From Chitinophaga sp. LS1 (GTDB lineage: Bacteria > Bacteroidota > Bacteroidia > Chitinophagales > Chitinophagaceae): a DNA stretch of 64,000 nt. Position numbers and translations under genes: made by a program. Below, piece after piece: positions 17,240-24,729 of this stretch. Below the pieces are notes generated by a model. It searched no databases and had not been told where the DNA came from. It saw only the letters and a list, made by a program, of their open reading frames with translations. Each line of letters opens with the position of its first letter. The stretch's first letter is position 1. The DNA lies in contig NZ_CP128362.1 of NCBI RefSeq assembly GCF_034274695.1, positions 7,008,501-7,072,500 on the forward strand. Reading direction: 5' to 3'.

Positions 17240-17689
17240 TTATTCAGCGAATGGCTTTGCAATCAACATCCCGGAAATAACCCCTGCACACACTTCCCTC
17301 CCAGCCTCATTCCGCATACTCACCTTACACTTCAATTTCCCAAACCGGAAATACTGCTTCTCAGAAGTCACCGTTACCTTCTCTCCCGGAAACACTGGAT
17401 GCATAAACTCTATTTCTGTAGCCGTCAACCCAAACGCCATACCGGAGCCTTCAGGAACACCACCTTTGATATAAATACCAAGGCATACCAGGCCAATCTG
17501 TGCCATCGTCTCGGTAAGTACAACCCCTGGGGTAACCGGAAATCCTTTAAAGTGTCCTTTATAAAAATCCATGTCTGCATGGTACGTAAAATGCCCAACC
17601 ACCTTATCACAATCAATATAATCCAACCCATCCACAAATAGGAATGGCGGAGAATAAGGCAGGAAATGAAGTATCTCGTGTGTAGTCAT
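17240..17689 (-). CDS. FabZ-like 3-hydroxyacyl-ACP dehydratase
   Basis: 149 residues, single hot-dog fold. PPFLFVD, then the active-site His46 in FYKGHFKGFPVTPGVVLTE with Glu60, matching GHFPxxPVxPGVxxxE of FabZ/FabA. C-terminal beta-sheet ends in GMLIAKPFAE. Should dehydrate the 3-hydroxyacyl intermediate in the cluster's chain-building cycle. Three-base gap to the SDR gene upstream. Confidence 0.92.
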   Translation of the reverse strand: MTTHEILHFLPYSPPFLFVDGLDYIDCDKVVGHFTYHADMDFYKGHFKGFPVTPGVVLTETMAQIGLVCLGIYIKGGVPEGSGMAFGLTATEIEFMHPVFPGEKVTVTSEKQYFRFGKLKCKVSMRNEAGREVCAGVISGMLIAKPFAE

Positions 17690-17692
17690 GAT

Positions 17693-18586
17693 CTAACATA
17701 TATGTGCGCCTCCGTCCACTGGAATGATAGCGCCATTGATCCAGGCAGCTTCATCTTTACATAAAAGGTAAACAACATTAGCTACATCTTCGGGGGTCGT
17801 GAGCCGCTGGAAAGGACTGCGGGCTTCGCTCCAGGCGATCAATTGATCGCTACCGGGTATAAGTTGCAGGGAACGGGTATTAGTAGTACCTGCCTGGATA
17901 CAATTTGCACGAATGCCAAGGGGCGCGAATTCCAGGGCAATATTCCGGCTGATGGCTTCCAGTGCCGCTTTGGCGGCAGATACGGCAGCGTAATGCTTCC
18001 ATGCACGGTGACTACCTTCGCTGGTGAAGGATAGTACACGGGCATCAGTAGCAAACAGGTTCCTGAGAGACACATCTTTTACCCAATCATAGAGGCTGTA
18101 GGCCATACTATCGAGGGTAATGCGAAAATCATCTGTACTGAGGGTCGCTCCGCTGGCAGGAGGCATGGCTTTGATCTTATCACTGTCAATGCTGGACGCA
18201 ATGCCATTATCAAGGCCCCTAACGTTGAGACGATCACTGCTACTCACACCTGCCGTCACCATCGCCTTCAGCGTCCCTCTCGCAATGCTATGCACCAAAC
18301 ATCTTACTTTCCCCTCTTCTCCCATACTACTCTCCAAACGCTCCAATATCTGCATACGCTTATCTGCGCGGGTCACATCTGCATTAAAAGTAATCACCTG
18401 CACCCCCATCTCTCTTATCCCTTCAAACCCGGCATTCACCTTTTCCATCTCTACCCCGGGATCACGATGAATAATACACAGATTCATACCATGAGCAGCA
18501 AGTTTTTGAGCAGCTGCAAGGCCAAGGCCCGAACTACCACCAAGAATGATCGCCCAATAATGATGATCGCTGAATTCGTTTGCCAT
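17693..18586 (-). CDS. SDR oxidoreductase, probable FabL-like enoyl-ACP reductase
   Basis: 297 residues. NAD(P)-binding GGSSGLG at 16-22; catalytic pair Y199-x6-K206 (YAAVSAAK). The x6 spacing, rather than Y-x3-K, is the mark of enoyl-ACP reductases, and the context SEGSHRAWKHYAAVSAAKA is close to Bacillus FabL. A roughly 40-residue insertion (about 105-150) sets it apart. Likely saturates the growing chain; a ketoreductase role is the alternative. Confidence 0.8.
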   Translation of the reverse strand: MANEFSDHHYWAIILGGSSGLGLAAAQKLAAHGMNLCIIHRDPGVEMEKVNAGFEGIREMGVQVITFNADVTRADKRMQILERLESSMGEEGKVRCLVHSIARGTLKAMVTAGVSSSDRLNVRGLDNGIASSIDSDKIKAMPPASGATLSTDDFRITLDSMAYSLYDWVKDVSLRNLFATDARVLSFTSEGSHRAWKHYAAVSAAKAALEAISRNIALEFAPLGIRANCIQAGTTNTRSLQLIPGSDQLIAWSEARSPFQRLTTPEDVANVVYLLCKDEAAWINGAIIPVDGGAHIC

Positions 18587-18643
18587 TATACTAGTACTGA
18601 AATACTTCCTTTATTGCTAAAATAATGATTTTAAACAATAGCC

Positions 18644-19696
18644 TTACCATTGCAACAAAATCCGCTGCGCCGAGAACCCCGGTCCAAAACTCAACATCAA
18701 CCCTTTCTCCCCTTCCGGCACCTTCCTGTCCATAAACCTTTCCAACACATACAACACCGTCGCACTCGACATATTCCCATACGCCCTTAACACCTCCTTC
18801 GTATCATCTATATTCTTCCCCAGATCCTTAAACAACTCCTCCACCGTCTGTATAATCTTCTTTCCCCCGGGATGAAATATAAAATGCTGGATCTCATCTA
18901 TCGTAAACCCATTCCTTGCCAAAAAAGGATGTATGATCTCAGGAAAATGCGCCGCTATCTGATTGGGTACTTCTACATCCAACACCATTTGCAAACCCGT
19001 ATTCGTCAAACGAAATCCCATCAGGTGTTCTGCCTCATAAAAATGATACATCTCCTCCCCTAATATCTCCGGCCCCTCATCATCAGGATGAGAAGACAAT
19101 ATCACACAAGCCGCCCCATCTCCAAAGATCGCCGCACTTACAATATTCGGCATGGAAAAATCTTCCAGCTGAAAAGTAGCCGTAGGCGACTCTACCGCAA
19201 TAACCGCCGCACGCTTACCCGGATTTGCCTGCAAAAATTTCTTGGCGTAAATCATTCCGGAGATCCCTGCCGCACAGCCCATTTCCGTTACGGGAAGTCG
19301 TATAATATCCTGTTTTAATTGCAACGCATTGATCAGGTAAGCATCCAGCGAAGGAATCATGATACCCGTACAACTCACTGTAATAATGTAATCCAATGAC
19401 TGAGGCGATAAACCCGCCTTAGCCAGCGCCCCTTCCAGACATTCCTTTCCCAGTTTGATCACTTCTCTGACATACAGATCATTCTTCTCCTCAAAACTGG
19501 TTTTGCTAAACACATCTTCCGGCCCCATAATAGAATATCGCCTCTCCACCGCCGCATTCTCAAAGATCTTCTTCACCTTCCTGGCAAATCGCTCCTCCTG
19601 CCCGGACAACCAAATATCCAGGAAAGGCATAATTTCTTCTGTAGTACGGGTATATGGTGGCAAAGCCTTTGCTACCGACTGAATTTTTACACTCAT
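18644..19696 (-). CDS. Type III polyketide synthase (chalcone/stilbene synthase family)
   Basis: 350 residues with the full triad C141 (TEMGCAAGISG), H275 (FIFHPGGKK) and N308 (AYGNMSSATV), and the C-terminal GFGPG-like motif as SFGPGFSAQ. The start at 19696 is chosen because its ATG overlaps the stop of the methyltransferase gene (ATGA). By family, condenses an acyl starter with malonyl-CoA units to alkylresorcinols or pyrones. Clustered with methyltransferase and flavoprotein genes as in srsABC of Streptomyces. Confidence 0.95.
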   Translation of the reverse strand: MSVKIQSVAKALPPYTRTTEEIMPFLDIWLSGQEERFARKVKKIFENAAVERRYSIMGPEDVFSKTSFEEKNDLYVREVIKLGKECLEGALAKAGLSPQSLDYIITVSCTGIMIPSLDAYLINALQLKQDIIRLPVTEMGCAAGISGMIYAKKFLQANPGKRAAVIAVESPTATFQLEDFSMPNIVSAAIFGDGAACVILSSHPDDEGPEILGEEMYHFYEAEHLMGFRLTNTGLQMVLDVEVPNQIAAHFPEIIHPFLARNGFTIDEIQHFIFHPGGKKIIQTVEELFKDLGKNIDDTKEVLRAYGNMSSATVLYVLERFMDRKVPEGEKGLMLSFGPGFSAQRILLQW

Positions 19697-20403
19697 AATT
19701 TTGATATTATCCACTGGTAGCGGTAAGCCCATTTCCACCTGAGGGTATATTGAACGATATTTAACGATGTTGCCAGCGCGATCAGCTCCTTTCTTTTAAA
19801 ACCACGCAGTATAGAAATGCGTCCATCCTCCTTTGCCATCGGCCCCAATCCCCACACAAAACTAAACAGACAAAACAGGTAATAAGCTACTTTACTACGA
19901 TGCAGGTCATTGATCACTATCCCTATCCTTGCATTGCGCTGTAACAGTTGCAATAAGTTTTTTATTGCTGCCTCGCTAAAATGATGTAAGGTCAATGTGC
20001 ACAATACAATATCATATTCACTGTAAGTAAATTCTTCAGAAAAGATATCTGTACAATGATAACTAATTTCAGGATAACCTGCGGACAATGTAATGGCATG
20101 TTCTATGGTAAAACGGTTTGCATCGATCCCCCTCAGCTGTACAGAGCGGCCTTTTTTGCGCGCCCAATCTGCCAGTATACGCAACATATCTCCATTCCCA
20201 CAACCTACATCTGTTATACTAACGGTATTGCTTATAGGAATGGATTGCAGTAACCGATTTACTCCCTGAACTGTAATACGGTTACCTCCAAGTAACTGGT
20301 TGATCCCTGCTATTTCATCAAGTGTTTGTCGCAGGCTGTCTCCTTCCATCTGGAAGTCGTCCATGCTCTCAGGTGCGGATGTTCTTTGACTGGTATTGAT
20401 CAT
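19693..20403 (-). CDS. Class I SAM-dependent methyltransferase
   Basis: 236 residues. SAM-binding motif I at 63-72 (ITDVGCGNGD), acidic residue after strand 2 (GIDANR), and CTLTLHHF at motif IV. No membrane segment apart from a hydrophobic stretch near 175. Expected to methylate the polyketide core, by analogy with SrsB. Translationally coupled to the polyketide synthase gene by the ATGA overlap; 12 bases after the FAD gene. Confidence 0.9.
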   Translation of the reverse strand: MINTSQRTSAPESMDDFQMEGDSLRQTLDEIAGINQLLGGNRITVQGVNRLLQSIPISNTVSITDVGCGNGDMLRILADWARKKGRSVQLRGIDANRFTIEHAITLSAGYPEISYHCTDIFSEEFTYSEYDIVLCTLTLHHFSEAAIKNLLQLLQRNARIGIVINDLHRSKVAYYLFCLFSFVWGLGPMAKEDGRISILRGFKRKELIALATSLNIVQYTLRWKWAYRYQWIISKL

Positions 20404-20415
20404 TAATTTTTTGTA

Positions 20416-21528
20416 CTACACTGTTAACGGCTTTCCATGCGTTTGCCTGATGATGAATGGCAATAATGCAGGCATTGCAACCACTGTTCTCATGCTCATT
20501 CCGGAAAGCCATGGATGCGTGAATATAGATGAAAGCAAGCTACCGGCCTTCATACGTTTAGCGAACTGCTGATTCCACTGCCGCGTATATTCTTTTTCCA
20601 ATATCGCCCTCGGCTGCCCCTGTAAAATTTGCTGAGCCGCCAGCTGGGCACTACTTATCGCCATCGCCATACCATTGCCACAAAGCGGATGAATTAAACC
20701 AGCGGTATCACCCGTCATCAATATATGCCGATCTACTTTTTCCTTTTCTGAAAAAGAGATCTGGCTGATCGTCAATGGCCGCTCAAAGAGCGGTTCACTA
20801 TTGGAAAAGATCTCTTTTAAATAGGGATTTTCGTATAGTACTTCCCGGCGGTGGTCGTCGATATTCTTATAATTTTTGAAGGTCTCATAACTTGCGAGGT
20901 AGCAGATATTGATAATGTTATCTTCTATTTTTGATACCCCACAATAACCACCTCTGAAATTATGCAATGCCACCAGTCCGTCGGGGAAAGGACCCTGATA
21001 ATGCGCTTTGACTGCCAGCCAGGGAGATTTCCGGGAAATGAAATCCCTGTTCAGCTGTTGGTCGAGGGCGGCCCGCTTGCCATAAGCGCCGATTACATGT
21101 GCGGCAAACAATGTACCGTTTGCTACCGTTTCGATTGCAAACTGTTCATTTACAAAAGAAATGTTAATGACCGTATCCTGTAGAAGGTTGACACCATTGT
21201 TCACTGCCTTTCCCATTAGAAATGCATCCAATGCGTAACGGCTGATACCGACCCCCCCGAGAGGAAGACGGGTCTCCACCTTTTTGCCGGAAACTGTGGA
21301 AATACATACCCTTTCAATCAGGGCAGGCGACAGTTCAGCAGGGTCGGCACCCAGCCATTGTAAATAAGGTAATACTTCGTTTGAGATGTACTCACCACAT
21401 ACTTTGTGCCTGGGGTAGGAATGCTTCTCGATGACAGTTACATGCAACCCTGCTTTTGACAGATGAATAGCGGAGGTAAGGCCTGCCAGTCCACCACCTA
21501 TGATAATGACTTCGCGAACTGGTTGCAT
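20416..21528 (-). CDS. FAD-dependent oxidoreductase (geranylgeranyl-reductase/hydroxylase type)
   Basis: 370 residues. Dinucleotide-binding IIIGGGLAGLTSAIHLSKAG at the N-terminus, the PRHKVCGEYIS segment typical of geranylgeranyl-reductase/FixC-like and halogenase/hydroxylase flavoproteins, and the FAD ribityl motif GDTAGLIHPLCGNGMAMA. Probable hydroxylase or reductase acting on the polyketide, comparable to SrsC in phenolic-lipid pathways. First gene of the operon; a near-consensus -7 box lies 17 bases upstream. Confidence 0.88.
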   Translation of the reverse strand: MQPVREVIIIGGGLAGLTSAIHLSKAGLHVTVIEKHSYPRHKVCGEYISNEVLPYLQWLGADPAELSPALIERVCISTVSGKKVETRLPLGGVGISRYALDAFLMGKAVNNGVNLLQDTVINISFVNEQFAIETVANGTLFAAHVIGAYGKRAALDQQLNRDFISRKSPWLAVKAHYQGPFPDGLVALHNFRGGYCGVSKIEDNIINICYLASYETFKNYKNIDDHRREVLYENPYLKEIFSNSEPLFERPLTISQISFSEKEKVDRHILMTGDTAGLIHPLCGNGMAMAISSAQLAAQQILQGQPRAILEKEYTRQWNQQFAKRMKAGSLLSSIFTHPWLSGMSMRTVVAMPALLPFIIRQTHGKPLTV

Positions 21529-21545
21529 AGTTTAGAATTCTGAAG

Positions 21546-21553
21546 CAAGTGTA
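21546..21553 (-). promoter_or_regulatory. Near-consensus -7 box of the polyketide operon
   Basis: Minus-strand TACACTTG, one mismatch to TAnnTTTG, 17 bases before the ATG of the first operon gene. A T-rich run sits where a -33 element is expected, without a clear TTTG. Confidence 0.35.
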
Positions 21554-21752
21554 CACATTTTTTTTTACAAGCGAAAAAATCGCTTTCGGTAAATGCGATT
21601 TTGCAAGGCGGTAATCACCTGCGAGGGGCATAGAAGGTATTATTTCCAGGAGAAATAAATTATTTTTTTCACCTAAGGCAACCTTTTGAATTCAATTACC
21701 GTATTACATTTTCGGAGTGCACATCCATATTTAATCATTTAACCGTAAAAAG

Positions 21753-22613
21753 ATGAAATCTAAAACATCTATCCTGATCGCTGTAGCAGCAATATCGTGT
21801 GCATTCCTCACAGCTTGCAGTAAGGATGACAACAACACAACTACTCCTCCTGAAACACCTGTAGCAAAAGTACAGGTGTCTGCAGATGCGACTTTAGGAA
21901 AAGTGCTGACAGACAGTGCAGGCAGAACCCTGTATTTTTATACGAAAGATGCAGGCGATACCTCTACCTGCACAGGTGGCTGTCTGGCTGTATGGCCGGT
22001 TTTTTACAATGCTAATCTGAGCCTGACTGATACAAGTCTGCACACCTCAGATTTCGCTACAATCGTAAGACGTGATGGTTTAAAACAAACTACTTACAAA
22101 GGATGGCCATTGTATTATTATGTAAAAGATACTTTGCCAAAGCTAACGCTGGGTGAAAAAATTGGTAACATCTGGTATGTGGCAAAACCTGATTACAGCG
22201 TGATGCTGGTGAATGCACAGCTGGTAGGTAATGATGGTGTAAACTATACCAGCGCGTATGTAGCAGGTGATGCAGTCACCCAATACATTACTGATGCTTA
22301 TGGCAGAACACTGTATACATTCTCGCCGGATAAGTTTAACACAAACACATTTACAAAGTCAGATTGGTCTAATAACGCTACCTGGCCGGTGTATGAGTCT
22401 GATGCTTTTAAATTCGCACCTTCACTGCTGACGAAAAGTGATTTTGACACCATACATATTTATGGACATGTACAGTTGACTTACAAAGGATGGCCGCTGT
22501 ACTACTTTGGTGCAGATGCAATGACAAGAGGAAAGAACAAGGGTGTGAGCGTACCAGGTCCGGGTGTATGGCCAATAACGAATAGCAATAGTGTGGTTGC
22601 ATCGCAACCATAA
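21753..22613 (+). CDS. Lipoprotein with four secreted-repeat motifs (COG4315 family)
   Basis: 286 residues. Signal peptide with lipobox FLTAC (Cys about 22), then a Thr/Pro linker and two tandem halves, each with a GRTLYxF element and a TYKGWPLYYY element (GRTLYFYTKD, GWPLYYYVKD; GRTLYTFSPD, GWPLYYFGAD). This is the 'secreted repeat of unknown function' (Lipoprotein_15, COG4315). Two Cys (CTGGC) suggest a disulfide or metal site. Exposed on the envelope; function unknown. Terminator follows. Confidence 0.9.
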   Translation: MKSKTSILIAVAAISCAFLTACSKDDNNTTTPPETPVAKVQVSADATLGKVLTDSAGRTLYFYTKDAGDTSTCTGGCLAVWPVFYNANLSLTDTSLHTSDFATIVRRDGLKQTTYKGWPLYYYVKDTLPKLTLGEKIGNIWYVAKPDYSVMLVNAQLVGNDGVNYTSAYVAGDAVTQYITDAYGRTLYTFSPDKFNTNTFTKSDWSNNATWPVYESDAFKFAPSLLTKSDFDTIHIYGHVQLTYKGWPLYYFGADAMTRGKNKGVSVPGPGVWPITNSNSVVASQP

Positions 22614-22666
22614 TTCCGGGCCCTCTGTCGTCTGAATCTATTATTCCCGGATTATAAGAGGGATGA

Positions 22667-22696
22667 GCTGGCTGGTCTTTTCAGGCCAGCTTTTTC
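22667..22696 (+). terminator. Rho-independent terminator
   Basis: Stem AGCTGGC / GCCAGCT around a ten-base loop followed by TTTTTCTCTTTTT, 50-odd bases after the lipoprotein stop. Confidence 0.8.
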
Positions 22697-22868
22697 TCTT
22701 TTTCAGGAGGTATTCATTGAGAGAGATGAATGGGGAGGTGATTAATACCGAAATACCAACAGGGGATTATCTGACGTGATATGGTAGAAAAGATCAGGTT
22801 AAGCAGCGATAACCTTACGAGACTTATAAGAAATGATAAGAGTAATACGTACTCCTACAGACCTAACC

Positions 22869-23075
22869 CTACCTGATTTGCCTGAATGTCAGACTCATTC
22901 TTCCATTCAGTGTATCCGTAGGTGGTATTCTCATCTGAGAATAATTATAAGCCTTCCCATAACTAACGGTTTTGCGGGCCAACATGCTTGTATCCCAGTC
23001 AACATGATCATGCAGGAACTGATACAGCTCCCCTGCATGATTAATAAATTCGGGTATAAACGTTATTCCATTCAT
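22869..23075 (-). pseudogene. AlkB-family dioxygenase with the central part deleted
   Basis: A 68-codon frame starting MNGITFIPEFINHAGELYQF and continuing to ARKTVSYGKAYNYSQM, the typical N-terminus of short AlkB-like 2OG-Fe(II) oxygenases, then joining at RIPPTDTLNGRM to SLTFRQIR and stop, the typical C-terminal strand. The roughly 120 residues between, which hold the HxD...H iron site and the 2OG-binding Arg, are absent. An in-frame internal deletion explains this. It cannot be active as an oxygenase. Confidence 0.75.
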
Positions 23076-23126
23076 TATTACACAAATAAGATTTCTATAG
23101 GATCAACCGGAGATCAGCAGTACAAA

Positions 23127-23282
23127 AATAATATATCTATATTATACATCTGCACAATCTGACCACACAGCATCTATAACTACAACAATAATATATCTAT
23201 TCTATGCGCCTGCACAATCTGACCACGCAGCATCTATAACTACAACAATAATATATCTATTCTATGCGCCTGCACAATCTGA
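23127..23282. repeat. 60-bp tandem repeat at a gene 3' end, about 2.6 units
   Basis: Units start (AATAATATATCTAT) at 23127, 23187 and 23247. The third unit contains the last codons of the DACNV gene (QIVQAHRIDILLL and stop, minus strand). The second unit would encode the same thirteen residues and stop, the first a variant (QIVQMYNIDILFL). Units 2 and 3 are almost identical. Confidence 0.92.
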
Positions 23283-24391
23283 TCCAACGGAGACCATGAG
23301 AATACTGTAAAGTACCCATCCTGCGAAGCCACCAGCGCCAGCGCATCCCGCTGATCATGAATAAACTGTGCCGCTGAAAAATGCCGCGTCCCTCCAATAT
23401 TCGAAGGATGCATTAACTTAGGCGTTCCATCCGTCACCGGCTCTATATACAACACCTGGTCCACCGTCGTACCATCACTGGCACGCGCTATCTTAGACCC
23501 AAAAGTCAGCAGCTCATGCTTGTCATTGATCACCGTCGCACCATCTACAGCAGTGAGTCCTGAGATATTCTCAACCTCTCTCCGCAACGCATTTTGCCAG
23601 TATAACTCAGTTACTTTCCCACAATTTTGTCTTAATAGATCCGCTACACCAGAAAAAGGCGGCGCCACCGGATACTGTAAAGGATGTATGATCGAATTCT
23701 TCCAGTTATCATGCTCCGCAGGTACCACCAATAATATACCTCCCCGGCGATGTGCACGCATAGAAACTGCAATCTGGATCAATACATTGACAGGGTCATT
23801 CCATACACCAGAAGAATCCTGGCCCAAAAGTGAAGTAAGTATAGCCGGCGTATCAATTCTCCGTGCGCAGTTTTCATCTACGATCTTTACCTGGTCTCCT
23901 TTTAACATCGCCACATTGGCAAATTTGCCCATCCCGATTATCCGGCGGTGTTTCACCACCAGCAACCCCGGTTCCGAAACATCCAGTACAAAACAATAAT
24001 TGGGGAGTTTCATGGTAGTTCCCCATATATACAACTCCTCACCTTCGTACCACACCCCAATATGAATCCCTGCTCTTTCCACACCGGGAGCCAACTTTGT
24101 CAGCACTCTCGGATCCAATGGCATCGGTTGTTCAAACAACAAAGGTTTCCCCGCCTGCGAGGGTGGCAAAAATGCAAGAGAGATCCGGATCGGTGCCCCT
24201 TCTTCTCTGCGGAGACTGGCCCAGAATGCCACGTCAATTATTTTTTCAATCACGCCCGCCTCAGGCGCATGCGCCAAATCCTCCTCCCCGTTTTCGCTGG
24301 CCAGATTTAAATGGTGTAAGAAATGGGTTGCTATTGTGCCGGCAACTTTCGACGCTGCCTGATATGTAGATTCAAATGAAGTTACTTCCAT
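23240..24391 (-). CDS. DACNV-sensor / diadenylate-cyclase-like protein
   Basis: 383 residues from ATG 24391 (MEVTSFESTYQ). The N-terminal two thirds match the DACNV sensor domain (YEGEELYIWGT, PGLLVVKHRRIIGMGKFANVAML). The C-terminal part is a DisA_N-type fold with the DGA motif (AVDGATVIND, about 281-283) and GTRHFSAAQF (about 334-343), where functional cyclases have RHR. Likely c-di-AMP synthesis or a derived sensor role; the RHF variant leaves activity open. The ATG upstream at 24490 lies inside the repeat array and is rejected. Confidence 0.78.
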   Translation of the reverse strand: MEVTSFESTYQAASKVAGTIATHFLHHLNLASENGEEDLAHAPEAGVIEKIIDVAFWASLRREEGAPIRISLAFLPPSQAGKPLLFEQPMPLDPRVLTKLAPGVERAGIHIGVWYEGEELYIWGTTMKLPNYCFVLDVSEPGLLVVKHRRIIGMGKFANVAMLKGDQVKIVDENCARRIDTPAILTSLLGQDSSGVWNDPVNVLIQIAVSMRAHRRGGILLVVPAEHDNWKNSIIHPLQYPVAPPFSGVADLLRQNCGKVTELYWQNALRREVENISGLTAVDGATVINDKHELLTFGSKIARASDGTTVDQVLYIEPVTDGTPKLMHPSNIGGTRHFSAAQFIHDQRDALALVASQDGYFTVFSWSPLDQIVQAHRIDILLL

Positions 24392-24395
24392 ATAC

Positions 24396-24403
24396 CAAAG
24401 ATA
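24396..24403 (-). promoter_or_regulatory. -7 box TATCTTTG of the DACNV gene
   Basis: Exact TAnnTTTG match on the minus strand only four bases before ATG 24391. If used, the transcript would be leaderless or nearly so. It lies just outside the tandem repeat array. Confidence 0.4.
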
Positions 24404-24410
24404 ATAAATT

Positions 24411-24700
24411 GCATAACTCGTATAATCCCCTCCAATTGCCAACAAAATCCGCCTCCTACCCCCCAGCTCACAACAAACCTGAAATTGCATAACCCGTAAA
24501 TCTCCTCATAATGCCGACAAAATCCGCCTCCTATCCCCAACTCACAACAAACCTGAAATTGCATAACCCGTAAATCCCCTCATAATGCCGACAAAATCCG
24601 CCTCCTTTCCCCAACTCACAACAAACCTGAAATTGCATAACTCGTATAATTCCCTCTTATTGTTGACAAAATCCACACACTACCCCCTGCTGGCAACAAA
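24411..24700. repeat. 74-76 bp tandem repeat between divergent genes
   Basis: Units begin (GCATAAC...) at 24411, 24487, 24561 and 24635, the last fading out near 24700. Shared core includes CAAAATCCGCCTCCT and CTCACAACAAACCTGAAATT. The array fills the divergent spacer between the DACNV gene (-) and the PoxB-like gene (+), so it lies in promoter position for both. Units 2 and 3 are nearly identical. Confidence 0.92.
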
Positions 24701-24729
24701 TTTGCGTCCCTAATAAAAACTTAAAGTAC

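Noticed and set aside
15177..21528. Flexirubin or aryl-polyene/dialkylresorcinol cluster
   Set aside because: No DarA/DarB-type genes, tyrosine ammonia-lyase or glycosyl/acyltransferases are visible; the type III PKS is the defining enzyme instead.
24382..24564. Minus-strand frames starting MQFQVCCELG in the 74-76 bp array, including the long start of the DACNV gene
   Set aside because: Produced by the repeat units; the conserved protein begins at MEVTSFES and a -7 box lies between.
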